From NCBI GenBank assembly GCA_022747635.1, contig JAKTNV010000078.1, forward strand, positions 930,001 through 994,000: a DNA stretch of 64,000 nt. The letters run 5' to 3'. Of the stretch, positions 34,930-48,099 are shown piece after piece. The stretch comes from Hetaerina americana. Taxonomy: Eukaryota; Arthropoda; Insecta; Odonata; Calopterygidae. Position 1 is the first letter of the stretch; the number at the start of each line of letters is the position of its first letter. The translations under genes were made by a program, and so were the position numbers. Under the pieces are notes generated by a model. That model was not told where the DNA came from and did not search any database. It saw only the letters and a program-made list of their open reading frames with translations.

Positions 34930-37475
34930 GGTCAAGTCTCTCGTTAATGGCACTCTTGTTTACTACGTTACGCGACTGATGATTTAAATATAATTCTCTA
35001 ATCATTCCATTAAAGTTATTAAAAATATATAGGGTATTTTTATATCAAAAATCTTAAATGAATAATAGTGGGACGGAAGTTTTTTATGACACATTTCAAA
35101 TTTCAATTTTTTGGATTTGTCAAGGTATATCATTAATTAATATGCCTATGGGCATGAATGGGAAAACAGCCAAGGGTATGACTGCAATTTAGTGGAGTGA
35201 AGTTATCGTAGTTTTATATCATAATGTTACTTCTTAATACGTTTGTTTTTAATAAATACAGTAGCAGTTTCACGCGTAACCTGTACCTAGTTGAATTAAT
35301 TTGATGCATTGTACAATTGTAATAAAATTTAAATACCAAATTTCTAGGAAAGAATCAGCCAACGTTTCCATTTTACTCTCAAGGTACTTTTTGTTGCTAT
35401 TTCTGTAAAATATTTCAGCATTGTCGCACTTAAACTGAATATAGTGCTGAAGCTAAATAAGTGACAACTCTTAGGAATACATTAGTACCTATGGTTGGAT
35501 GCCTGGCCGTGACACATAAGTTTCAAGGGCTAGTACGCCACCGTTCAACTGCCAGGGATTTTTGGAGGCTTCAAATGAATAGAATGGAAGAAATGAATTA
35601 GCTACGTGTTATCGAGCAAAAACAATTTTAAAACATTCATAGAAAATAAAATGACACACTTTCTACCAAAATAATAGGGGATACTAAATTAAAAATGTTT
35701 TCACAATGCATTTTTCGCAGTGAATTCAGCCGATGATTCCGTCAGCATACATCAAAACAGAGAGTATGGAATAAAAAATACATATAGTATCTTCTGATAC
35801 AAAGCAAGGACTGTAATAGTGTGTAATAAAATAATAAACATTTTTCTTGCCACAAGTATTGGAACAAATTGCCCGACAAATAATAGCGTCACATTTTTTA
35901 ATCGAATGAGATCTCAGAAGATTTATGGGCACAAAAGCGGGGTAGCGATAAGCAGGGGACTCATAAATCTCTTCCCCGTATACAGACGGGTTTCCTTTAA
36001 ACTTTATGGAGCAACCAGGAGTCTCGGGATTTTTCTGTGGCTTAGATAAAGGACGAAACACTTAAAAGGACTCAAACTGGTGGATAAGAAAAGGACTGAA
36101 CGCGATCATTGGCACGCTTCCAGGTTTCTTTTCAATTTTACAAGCAATCCGTAATGGCCAGGGTGAGCGAGAGACCCTGTGGTTAACCACGACGCCTTTT
36201 AGTGGAGTAAAGGAAAAAAGTGGTACTTTTATTACGTCCAAAGTTGCGACCTAAAATAGCTTAAAAATTGCAGAACATTAAAATCTCAGAATATCAATAA
36301 AAATTGCAGTGTCCTCGAAATTAAATATATTAGTGCAGAATATTTATATTATTAAAGTGGTTTGTACTTTTCGGCGAATCTTATGCTATTAATTTTCCTC
36401 ATTGTATTCGCTTCCTTGTAATCAAATTAGCAAATTCGTAATGATTTGCATAATTGTACATAGTAATATTCCACAATTTTAAATGAAAAGACCGTATCGT
36501 TCTTTGTGAAAACTTGTGTTCATCTGTAGATTGCTCTTACTTATCATGGGGTTGATTTGTTAGGATTTAAATTCGTCAAATTACTTTAATAATTCTTCAC
36601 AAAGATAAGGTTTTGCTAAACTGACAAGCGATTTTAGAAACTTATTACTTATCTTATTAATTTTTAGTCTAAATTTTACCGTTTTTGGGAAAATTTAAGC
36701 CTAATGAGGAATTTATTCCTTTCGCCATACTGCCATGCAGTCATACTTGTAGTATGATTGTAATGAAACCAGATATTTTCAACCAATGTAAGCATTAAAA
36801 TATAATAAGATGCAGGAATAATATGTTATATTGAAAACAGTTATTTCGATCGAGTTTGCGGAGAAGAAAACGTTCACCATGAAATATGATTGAAAATCTT
36901 ATCAGAAATAATGCGTTTATTTATTATTCTCAGAATTCCAAATAGTCTCCCTGTATCTGGAGTGAATTAGTCGCCTTCCGGCCAAAGAAGCTTTTTAAGA
37001 ATATAATTATATTAAAGTCCGTTGTGAGCCATATTTCTCCGCGTTTTCAGGTCGGAAGAGCACTTAGCCTTTATTTATCACTATTAAAGCTATTTCGTTT
37101 GCTTAATCGATCGATCACGTTGCACATAAACTCATACGGTATAAAATACCAGCATGATGATATAGAGTTTTTTCGATTACAATGCTGCATACTGCAGCAT
37201 TTGCCATTGATTTTTCCTGTTACCATTTCCCTTCTGATACATTTTGAAGTGCAATTTTGTTGTAACCAATGCATACAAAGTGATAGTCAGCATTAGAGTG
37301 ATTCAAATAGAATTCCCTCAGTGTCGACGTCATTTTCATTTTGCGTTAAATGCATTCGTCAGATGTATTAATCTACAGATACGGACAATTAAATGTGATG
37401 TTTAAAGGAAAATAGTATTATAGATTGATATGTAATATTGTTTAAATACATAACTCAAGAATTGTAGAGGTTTTT
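34930..37475. other. AT-rich noncoding DNA
   Basis: No supported gene. The 111-codon minus frame at 35726-36061 and the overlapping + frame have no recognisable motif. Confidence 0.5.
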
Positions 37476-37479
37476 CGTC

Positions 37480-37625
37480 GGCAGTCAACGAGGATTCATT
37501 CATACACGGGTGCAGTCACCATTGGCGTTCTCCTCAACAGCGCCACTCAGAGCGCTAACGGCAAGAAGCAGCATGATTTAGTAACCGACCGCCAAAATTT
37601 TTAAGCGAGGAGGGCTCAAAATGCG
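37480..37625. other. GC-richer unidentified patch
   Basis: About 140 bp with clustered CpG (CAGCGCCACTCAGAGCGC and neighbours) inside AT-rich DNA. Probably a mobile-element remnant, but no diagnostic feature. Confidence 0.3.
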
Positions 37626-37690
37626 CTGTATATAGGGTCAAATTTAAAAAACTAATGCACGACTCCATTATTATAATGAAAGATTCTGGC

Positions 37691-37732
37691 ATAAAATATG
37701 CTCAATTTACGATAAAATATGCTCAATTTACG
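37691..37732 (+). repeat. Exact 21-bp tandem duplication
   Basis: A 21-base unit beginning ATAAAATATGCTCAATTTAC occurs twice, head to tail (37691-37711, 37712-37732), without mismatch, so it is recent. Confidence 0.97.
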
Positions 37733-37739
37733 AAGAAAG

Positions 37740-40190
37740 TGTAATCTTTGTCAAAAAAATAAATCTATGGAATAGAACTGTTGTCAGTAACGTTGTCAAA
37801 TAATTTGAAAACTTAAAACACTTGCTTAGGCAGAGCTCCGAACAACCCGCAGCATTATAATTGAAACAAAAATAACATCTTTGATGAATTCATTGAATTT
37901 AATCCGTTTTTGTGAATCGTCTCTTAAGTTTTTTTTACACATTAATCGCAAAAGGATGCACAGAGGTAAATTAACAATCTCATGTCTACCCATAGGAACA
38001 ATGTTTCAATTACATCCATCTATTTTCATAGCATTTATACTCGACGGGTCTTTGTTACCCCTTAATTGTCACTTTTCCTCGCTCGTTTTAATAAAAAGCA
38101 CTACTTTCAGATAATTACTAAGGGCATAATTGTTTTATAATCAACCCTTTCTCCTTGCCCGTAAATCATTATTGCACTATTGAAATTATTTCCTTCGATC
38201 ACTTACCCTTGTGTATCGCTTTTATTTAGTATTTCAAATATTTTATTACAGGATATTCACTTATCCCTGAATGATAAGGAGTTACTTAGAAATTTGCCCG
38301 AAGAAGTTTAATTTCTCCGTGGTCAGTTCCTGATTTTCGCTACATAAGAACGTAAAAATTCATGTTGATCCCTTGTGAAAGATGAAAAAATTATTAAGAT
38401 GAGGATATCCTCGTAATTCAGTGTGTTCAAACCAGTTCAAAGTATACAATATTGCAGGGAAATTGTTTAACCATGTTTCTCATATCCAAATCTTTTGATT
38501 GAAATTTGTAAAATTCCTACACTTTTGAACTCAATAAGCAGAATTTCCCCTCTGATTCTTGTATGGATCAATCTGGCGTCAAAATCCTTCAAGATATATA
38601 ATGATAATTAAACTATTTATTTGTGACATGGGCCATAACCATCTATTTAAATGACTCTTAGGGTAAAGGAATCGTGGCAGGAACTGCGACGTCAATTTTT
38701 GTTTCTTTGGCGATAAAATTTCAGAATGATTAGGGAAATGAATTAACTTAACTAACCAAAACCAGTGGTATAAATTATAAATTTCTTTTTTACGTCAACT
38801 TCTGTTATATATTTTAATTGGTATTTCTGGAAAAATATTTCTAATCTCCATCACCTAGCAATAACAAATGAAGCATGTAGAATTCTCTCAAAGCGATAAA
38901 GTTTCAATTACAAACGGACATTTTTACAAATCCCGAAGAAGCAATCCTGTCATTTCCTTGAAAATTTATATTATGATTAAATTTAAATTTTTATTCTCAA
39001 CGGTTTTTTCTTAATTTAAGACGTTTTAACGTTCTTGCTACTGTGAAACAGTGACTGGTACAAATTCCGTTGGGTGTAGCCTTCGGATTACGATTCAAAA
39101 TTAGCCAAACGTTATTCCAAAGATTACGCCATAGGATATTTATATCAAGCCATAAATTATTTCTTTATTTAGCTGACTGCCTGCTAAAATTAACACAAAA
39201 AATCAAAGAGGCCAGCCTGGTAAGTTAATGGTTGGTGTAATTACTTGATTACAGTTTCATTTTATTTATATTGCCGCGTTTTAAAATATGTTTACACGGA
39301 CTAAAACGTTCAAGAGCTTTTTATATCACATTTAAATCAATCATTTATTGTGGCAGTCGTCGTAGATATTGTCATTATAATTTTTGGGAAGTGAGTTCCT
39401 GCAGGTCGAGAATGACAGACATGCCTAGAAATAATTTCAGATTTGTCAATTTTGAAATGAGACTGAAAGAAAATTGATGAAGTTACTTTAAAACTTTCAC
39501 ATCTTCTCAGTTTTATAGTAGTAACTGTCTCTGGTTTAGCCATACATTTTTCTCCTACTACATATGGATACGAATTTGGTGGAAATATTAATGCTAAATG
39601 TCAATCACTTAAAAAGCATCGTTTCACGATCTCCAGCACAGCGTTCAGGGGAGAATATCCGCCAACGTCGCACTAATGTGAAATTAGAAAGGGCTCTTTA
39701 ATCATTAAAATATCTTGCTAGGAGAAGTGAGAGGTCAATTTTGGAATGGCAACGTGCGCTTTCGGCTTGCGCTACTTCGGTTTCTCTAACCCAGGAAAAA
39801 ACCTATTTACTTGTCGAAAATTGCAATCACTACCGATTCAAGTGGGATTCCATTTAAGGTAGTAAACATAGAGTTCCATATACGGGGAGTACGAAAGCCT
39901 TTGTTCACACTTACACCCCTATAATAACACCAAGAACGCACATCCAAACAGCGGCGAGTATGCTACCTTCCGTTCTAAGGGAAGGGATAGTTTCTGTAAT
40001 ACAGAGATCATCTCTATCCCCTACCACTCATCATCACCTCTCCCTTCACATAAATCTCCCAAAATTCGAAAGGTGTGCAGTTCAGAGAGCCTACAACTGG
40101 GTCAGCGGCGGCAATGGGAAAGGAGGTATACCTGTATGATGGACAGGAGTAGGATCCTTGCTGAAAAGTGCTCGTGATGAGAAAGAAGAC
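37740..40190. other. AT-rich noncoding DNA
   Basis: No supported gene, RNA or element. Confidence 0.5.
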
Positions 40191-40194
40191 ACTG

Positions 40195-40530
40195 AGTGAT
40201 ACTTTCACCTTTAAGGTAACTGCGAGGTGAGGAGGGGAAGCAGAGACGTTGGGAAGGGGAGATGAAGTGGGTAAAGAGGGCGGGTTACAGTTTAAGAAGT
40301 GGGAGGGTGTATCGTTTATCTCATAGCGCAGGGCTCGGGAGTTACCCCCACCCGCACCGCACTCTTCCCCTTCCTCCCTGTCTTGTCAGCTGCTTTTATA
40401 AGGATTGCCTCCGGGAATAAAGATAAAAAGTGAAAGATGCGGAGGTAAAAAGTTCAGGGATACAGGAGGGGGAGTGGCGAAAGAAGAATTAGAAAGTAAG
40501 AGGAGACGAGTGAGGCGAAGATGAGCAAAG
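40195..40530. other. G-rich island on +
   Basis: GGAG/GGGAAG-rich + strand, with a pyrimidine-rich block at 40,340-40,385. The 93-codon minus frame (40386-40667) has no domain. Same kind of compositional island as at 26.7 and 62.4 kb. Confidence 0.45.
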
Positions 40531-40834
40531 AGGAAAGTATTAAGGAGAGAAAGGATGTCGAACGAAATTCTGGTATCACCTATTGAAAATAAGAGTTCGT
40601 TTCCATTATACCCTGGGCAGGAATTCCATACGTCATTTAGTAGATCGTTATAATCGACGTTTCCCATATACTACGAAGGTATAAGTATAGCATAAAAGTG
40701 GAACAACCAACGTGATTTACAAAGTTATTTATACTTATTAATTTGCGCAGATAAGAGAAGCACTAAGGGATAGAAATTTGCCGAAACTTGTACGACTAAT
40801 CGGAATTGATATGCGGAAAGAGCAAACATTATTT

Positions 40835-40960
40835 TAGAATTAGACTTGCAGAAAAGATTAAAAATTAATGAATGTAAGGTTATTATGTGGACCTGTCTGA
40901 GATACAATGAGACTCGGGAAATAGAGATTAGTGAATTTGAAGGTTGGCCAACCACAAAAG
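40835..40960 (+). pseudogene. LINE reverse transcriptase fragment downstream of motif C
   Basis: The + frame reads LQKRLKINECKVIMW then YNETREIEISEFEGW, resembling the LINE RT segment that follows FADD (usual form: YGLKIN-KTKVM ... R-E-V-I-I-G). This segment has no internal stop but is short. Recognised by pattern only; it could be a different LINE from the 2-3.5 kb copies. Confidence 0.5.
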
Positions 40961-40999
40961 ATGATGTAAGGAAATCGAGAATGAATAATCACAAAATTG

Positions 41000-43900
41000 C
41001 TCTCCAAAGTGATAATCAATATATATATATGTGTGTGTACAGGTATATATATGTTAAGTAATCGGATTTTTCACAATATTGTTTTCAACTTTGAAATTAT
41101 TTTTCAAGACATCTGTTTCTTTGAGTTTTAAATCATTATAATTTTATTGAAACAACAATTAACATTTTACCTTGTTTTCTATTAATTTCTTCTAACAACT
41201 GCTAATGATCAATCATAGCAGAAAGCAGCACTTATGAGTAAAATTATATTTGAAATTCTGAGATACTGCAGCAGTAAAATTGATCGTTCATTGAGGCTTT
41301 TGGTAATGATAACATGAGCTGAACATTTTGTGTGTTTAAACGTGTGAGTGACTTCCAACATATATAACAGCACATTTACACTATATCAGTTATTGTGGCA
41401 ATTTCATGGTCTGCATCTTGATATTTGAGCTGAAACAAACAGAGTAGTCAGTTTGCCTCAGCAAAAATACCACCATAAAATCCCTGCTGATCCCTGCCTC
41501 AGTAGTTGAGGTACATCAGTTATCTAATCTCAGCTCATATCTCTATGATCTAGGTATGAATACGGTTCAAAGCGAGGTGAGAAACAGTGCCCCGAGGGTA
41601 ATGCTGTTTATTAATTACGGTTTTTTGATATTAGACCCGAGAAAAACCACAAGAGGTGATGAAAGAATAAATAAAAATTTGTAAATGAGAGGGGCTTAAG
41701 AATTAGTGGAATTCAAACAGAGAAATCACCTTGAAAAATTATGTGGGGATTATTATTAAGCTTGAAAAGAAAAACTAAAAAAATAGAAAAATTATAATCT
41801 GCCATTGAGTTGAAAGACCTTTCAATGATCAGAGTAGAAAGCAATGGATGACAGAAAGCGAAAACAACTAAGAAAAAAATTCCATGATGGCATATATGTG
41901 ATAGCTGGAGATATAGGATATTTCGTATAACGGAGTGGATAGGTGCAACAGTAATTAAAGTGTAAAATGAAATGGTAGCTAAATTAAGTCTGTTATGGGA
42001 CCTAAGATATTCTATGGTTAAGAGACCTTGCCAGTTTTACGAGCGTAGGGGAGGAGGATGAAAGTCCCTGTGATGAAGAAATGTAGCGTAACAAGGTAAG
42101 TTAATTCAAGGAATGACAAAATTTGAGGTGTAATCTTGGTGGGACCTAATGCTAAAATATATATATGTTGAACACGTGGACCTGAAAAGAGGAATTTGTC
42201 GGGAAAAGAGTTGAACAATTGAAATCATTAGGGAAGAGGGAAAGACAACCAAGTCAAGGTATAAGATTGTGACGTAGAAAATAACTTGAGGGAGAGAGAA
42301 TGGATAGGAAGGGACGCGCTAGAAAAAAATGGAAAAGAAGGATCAAAACGCCAACCCCACAGGTATAAGATAAGACTGGGAGATCGGAGAAAAACCCAAT
42401 AATAAAAAAAGAGCATGACATTCTAACAAAACACAGGCGGATTGGTGGATTTAGCCACGCGACCAAACTAAGCACATTCATCGACGTTAGAAATGAATGC
42501 GTAACCTTGTCCAATCTGAAGATCATCCTGATAGTATATTTTTACCAGGTAGTGGATTTCTCGTAGTAATTTCTTTCCTCAGCTAAGCATTATACTAAAT
42601 TTATCATGCAGATGGTTAGAGAGGGTTGCTATACGAGTAAAATGCCATACGAAAAGTGTTACGCTCATGGGAGACACTGGACCGGTGATTGCATCAGGTC
42701 AAAGGTGCCTTATTTATTCTCGTCTAATTAAAATATTCCGCGCCAACTAACCTTACCATAAGTTTTTTATACAAAATAAACAAACCGACGGGTGGGAATA
42801 TCAGGAGGCGAAATGATAGCGATGCATTTGTTTAATCACAAAATATAAATAGGTGAGTTCTAGGATTCTTCAAGCGGATTTTACGTTATCATTGGATAGT
42901 AAGTTTGGGTTTTGTATTAAATCGTTGATGGTTAGAGTGAGCGAAAGTCTCTCTAAAATACCTCGGGAAAAGATAGAAATAGCGAATAGTGACATGGGTT
43001 TTCGGTGCAGTTGTACTAAACTGAGTGTGGCATGTCCCTCAAATTACCTTCATTTCAAAATATTAGCGAGTGTTTGGCAATTTGCAAGAGTCTTCGTAAG
43101 GCTTTAAATATGAATTAATGCCAATTTTCACAATTTTTCCAAAAGCACCGTAATTTAATCTCACTTTACGTAATATCTCCTCTGAACTTTCCCTATTCAT
43201 TTGATTCTTTGACAATGGATCTCTGATATTTGTTCTATATTCTAATATTGATCTCTATTATTTTACTGTTATAACATCACATGACCCCAAGTGTTTATTT
43301 TTATTGGTCAACTGGAAAGGGGCGAATGTCAATAAATCGAGCTACCTTTGTACAACATGCTGCAAGTTTTCCCCACAGCGAATCATTTCATTACATTTTA
43401 AATTTTTAGGCCTCTCTTGTAACCAGCGAATGAGATTCACGGAATTTTTTTTAGAATTCACTGGAAATAAAACTGGAGTGAGTGACGTTCACCTGCAGTA
43501 CTTAATACTCTATATCCTCAAATAAAAAATTTAGAGGATGAATTTGAAAAGAGGCGTTAGGGTATGGGAGCAAGGTCAAAGAGATGAAAAAGTCGTAAAA
43601 ATTTAGAGGGAGAGAAATCGCCTGTTACGGGAGATGAGAAAAGTGAAAGGGAAGTAGATTCGTAACGTAAAGCTCGAAAGCTTTCAGGTTAAGAGAAGAT
43701 AAAATTGAAGGGAAAACTGACTCAACTAGGGAAAAAACGATTAAATAAATACGCTCCGATTGTTTTTTTCTATTGGTACGCTATAACGAAGGAGTATATA
43801 GAATTCAGAGCGTGTTCTTATCCTTAATTTATTTATACTTTGTTACTGATGAGTTCCTTTACCTGGAGATACCAGAAACAATTTATAAGGTAAAAATTAT

Positions 43901-45415
43901 TTCCATGTATTTTGGTTCGAAAGAATGCAAAATATGCAGAGAAATGTTTAAAATGGAAGTAAAATTTTGAACGAGGAATAAATTATTCATTTTTGTGCAT
44001 TATAAAAGTCTTCAACCAATATTCAGTCTCCCAGAAACGAAATAGTTGATATTTATTGCTTAGAATATAGCACAGGTAATGAAGCCATTTAAATTAAATG
44101 AATCACAAAGAGTTAGTTTTTCAAATAATTACAATTTAATATATTTATCAAGCAGATAGACGCTTGAAATGAAATATACAAAAAAATTAAAATTATGTAT
44201 GAAAGATGATTGTTTTGCGAAGGGGTTATTAAAAGAAATTAATCTTAAATGCTAATTTTATGGCGTATTGGTTGTACGTAATAGTCCATAGATGTCATAT
44301 TTTAAATTTTTAAGCAGCTAAATCAACAAAATGCAAACTTTAATGTAATTTAATGTCACCTCATCTTTATCTTAAGTGCTTACAGCATAAACGGCTGTTT
44401 ACAGACTAAAAGGATTACAACAAAAGGTAATAAGTCCAATTGTAACAGGAAAAGCTAATATTTTTGTAAAAAAACTGAAGGTTTATCTACTACTAGAAAG
44501 AGACGGGGAGAAATATGTGTAGTACTACACCCAGTACTTAGGAAATTACTTAAGTGAAATGAGTTTCGAGAGTGCAGATTATCATAATGAGATTCTACTT
44601 GTACTAAAGGATACGTTCTATGTTATGAATATTTTTTTATAACTATGTCTGCATTGAACGAGTTTTCTTTGCAACTTCCAGATCATTCTGTAACTAGAGA
44701 AGAAGTTGTGAAATTTAATATTCTTTTGTTTATAGGAAATTCATCACTTCGCGCCTGAGTCAAATATAAAAATGCTAAAGAAAATAAGAGCGAAAAATTG
44801 AACGGCATGAACATTAATCGCATCGTGTTTCCGTATCAATAAATTACGACTTATAATCCGAAGTATTTTTGGGATAATGACTATCCAAAAGCCTCCATAA
44901 GCAACGTTAAGTATTATTAGGGTTAAGAGTTAAATTTGTAATTTAAGTTGCCGACATCGTGACGATGCATTGTTTTATTTATGCTAATGTTCCCGCTTCC
45001 ACCCTGTTGTGTTCTTAAGAATAAGTGTCTTTGTTGATTGACTGTTATCAACATATAGGGCTATAAGATTTGGTCTCATTATCAATAGTAGCTCAAAATA
45101 AAAACAAAGCTCTAAATTCTGTGGCGAACACCAGCGCGTCAAATGGTATTATTATTAGTCGTCCTCTGCAAATGGGAGTCACAGAAATTTGGTTAACTTA
45201 ACTTTGTTATATGAAACCATAAAATCAAACCGATTAAATTATGAATAAGGTAGACTGATGAATTACGACTTCGGAATAGTGTTAATTTAACGCGCACTGT
45301 CAGCCAGGGTCATTTCGCACCTAGTAAAATAAAATTCATTACAAATAATGTGATTCATCCAAAATAGATGCATTTTCGCTTTTCATATAATCTCAGCATC
45401 GAAAGGTTTTCTATA
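41000..45415. other. AT-rich, partly purine-rich noncoding DNA
   Basis: A short (AT)n/(TG)n stretch lies at 41,018-41,056. The 41,640-42,420 and 43,550-43,740 stretches are A/G-rich on +. Minus-strand frames at 42,228-42,526 look compositional (Phe/Leu/Ser). No gene supported. Confidence 0.5.

Positions 45416-45420
<5 letters not shown>

Positions 45421-45463
<43 letters not shown>
45421..45463. repeat. (AT)n microsatellite
   Basis: About 43 bases of uninterrupted AT repeat followed by AAATAAAT. Confidence 0.97.
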
Positions 45464-45468
<5 letters not shown>

Positions 45469-46059
45469 AATGTTAATACGGATCTAAAACTTGTCTTCCG
45501 TTGGAGTTTTAATATTATACGTCTGAATAATCTATCTGTTCAGTTGTTTATCTAAAGAAGGTCTTCACCTAAGACTAGGCATGGATCCTCAGATATTTTG
45601 CAGATATCTTTTAGTGTTTCATACTTACGGCAATCTGGACATCATGATGGCAGGTTCTTCTCCTGAGTGAAGAGATAAGAAGAAGTCAAAGCACTGTTAC
45701 CTATCGTCAACAACGCGAGTCAATTTCCTAGAAAATGAAACTAATAATGGATTCATGGAGTACAAATGAATTGAGAATAGCTAACGCTACAGATAATTAC
45801 AAGGCAAGGACCAAGTGATAATAGATTTGGGAAGATTCGTTGCTTTTGCGACGAAAAAAGATTCCAAGACGCCGAAAAACGAATGGAAAGTGAAACGAGT
45901 TGAGGATAAAGTGGAGAGGATGAGAGAAATAGTGATTTAGCCGGAGATGAACGAAGAGAGTGGATGAGTTAATGTGTGTGGGAGACATCGGCCACCTGAA
46001 GTGGAATCCTCAGGCAAGGTGGAAAAAATAAAAAAAGCAAAATAAGGGTGCAAATAAAG

Positions 46060-46470
46060 AGGAACTCTCGTTCCGCCGTGGTTCCGGCCCTGGACGTGTG
46101 TTAGGAACACTCCAGGCAGGCTGATGCTCGGACTGCTACGGACTGCCCTTCTCCCCCTCCCCACTCTTCTCCCTGGCCCCTCTATCGCTCCTCCCAACTA
46201 GCAAACATCCCTCAAAGCGCTTCCCTCTCCCGATTCCATCCCATCCCCTTGTTTGCTTCCACCCCTCGCCATCCATCTTGCCATCCCACTACTTTATCCT
46301 CCTTTCCCCCAACCGTTAGTCGCTGACTACCCCTGAATTCCTTCTCCCCTTAACCTCCTCGCCAGAGCCCGCGTCCTCTCCCTTCTCGGCTCCAATGCTG
46401 CACTCACGGTCGTGCCACCTCGTCAAAAGTCCATCCGAATATTAACGGCGCCACCCTCTTTTAATTCTCT
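46060..46470. other. C-rich island on +
   Basis: CCCTTC/CTCCCC-rich + strand following a GA-rich stretch at 45,880-46,060, so strand skew flips near 46,085. No domain in any frame. Confidence 0.45.
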
Positions 46471-46730
46471 TTTCTTTTATTAACGTAGATGATTATATTC
46501 GAAATTCGTTCCAGCCCTGTGCGAGCTTTTGTCGAAGCAAGAGTAGAGTGAGGGGGAATGAGAGGATTGAAGGGAGACAGAATGAAACCGTCTTTAATTC
46601 GCGACTTAAAGATGGATGGCAAACCTGTGCTACCGATAATTTACAAAAATACGGAAAATGTCATAATTTTGGAAAACTAACTACGCTCTTCTTCCCAGAA
46701 GAGTAATATTTACGATCAGCTTATGTATTT

Positions 46731-46748
46731 TTGCCCATCGATGGGCAA
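46731..46748. repeat. Perfect 18-bp palindrome
   Basis: TTGCCCATCGATGGGCAA reads the same on both strands, centred on ATCGAT. It has the form of a dimeric protein-binding site, but no context supports a function. Confidence 0.95.
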
Positions 46749-46749
46749 C

Positions 46750-47760
46750 TAACAATCTACTTTCAATTGGTTTTTCCGTATTTATCTCAACTTTCTCTCA
46801 ATTCCTTCCGTCTTATATTTTCTGAGCAATATATATTGCCAGCCATATAAAACTTATCGAAAAATTCCCTCGGGCTCCACTGAAAATTAATCATTTTTTT
46901 GAGACCGAGGATATCAAAAATCCTTTTTCACTTCGTATCCTTCCATGTAAAAGTTTAACCAGGCGAAAGTTGTTCGTATATGGTAAAACATTTTGTCCCT
47001 TATTAATAATTTCCAGTAATTAATTCCAATTTTGATTTTTATCGAAATTAGAGTTCCTTTTGAGACAATTGGTAATGAGAAGTTCCAATAACTCCAATCT
47101 CCGAGATTAAATGTTGGAATAAGCTATGGGAACCATTACAAGATCCCATTCATAATACGCAGGGAATATATTTTAACCTTTACAATTCAGCGTCCGACGG
47201 TCTTCGGTTAAAATAGAAGATTCTTTTATATTATTTTACCACATAATAAAATAGATTTTTATTGTACATGCATAATGAGTGCAATAACGGCATTACATTT
47301 TTTTTCTGTAATTGTTACGGGAACCTTAAGGAATTGAGTTTTATGCTAAGCTGTGAAAAATTATCAAGTATACTTTTGCTTGAAGTATGTAATGTTAACT
47401 ACCTATATTGCAATGATGTTTCAAGGAGAAATGGTATCACGAATTGGTTAGCCAATAAAATAAAAAACGCCAATTCAGATACATACAGGTCATTTGGCAT
47501 TTGGCAATTTCAGAAAATGGATTGATATAAAATATGTTGCGGTAGTATCTCATTTATGCATTGTATTTTTTAATATTGTCTACTAATAAATAAAACAGTT
47601 TCTGGCGTCACTTGGTGGAAATTCATCAAATTGGACTTAAAATTAAACCACCTCGATGCGCTGGAGCAATTAGAAATACTTCAGCACATGGATGTTTTGA
47701 GGAGATGTTTTGACCAACGAATTTCTTTACCCTTCACTTTCCCCGTTATTGTATTTTCCT
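46750..47760. other. AT-rich noncoding DNA
   Basis: The 87-codon + frame at 47262-47525 (Cys/Asn-rich) matches nothing I know. No gene called. Confidence 0.5.
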
Positions 47761-47768
47761 CGCCCATC

Positions 47769-48030
47769 TACCAACTAAAATGACACCAAGCAACTCTTTT
47801 TCAACAATGTAGTAACCCCTCCCAGCCTGCTACTTAATCACCTAATTACCCAGTGCCGTTCGTAATACCCATTCCCCCACTCCTCTCCCAACTAATCGAT
47901 GCCAAGTAAAACTTTTTCCAACTATGTATATATTTTTCAACAATGTTTTTTTCTCAACAATGTTTTTTATCTCAACAATGTATTGATTCCTTCTCCCAGC
48001 CTGCTAATTTATCAATATTACCAATCCTCC
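47769..48030 (+). repeat. Degenerate tandem duplication with internal expansion
   Basis: Two diverged copies start at about 47769 and 47887. Shared blocks are CCAACTAA, CCAAGTAAAAC versus CCAAGCAAC, CTTTTTC and TCCCAGCCTGCTA (47820 and 47995). In the second copy the motif TCAACAATGT is repeated about three times at 17-19-base spacing (about 47936, 47955, 47972). The flank to about 48,100 is C/T-rich. Confidence 0.75.
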
Positions 48031-48099
48031 TCCTTCCTCCTCTTCCTACCTCATCCAATCCTTGCTTTTCTCCCTCCCTCCTCTTCCCTTCCGTCCAGA

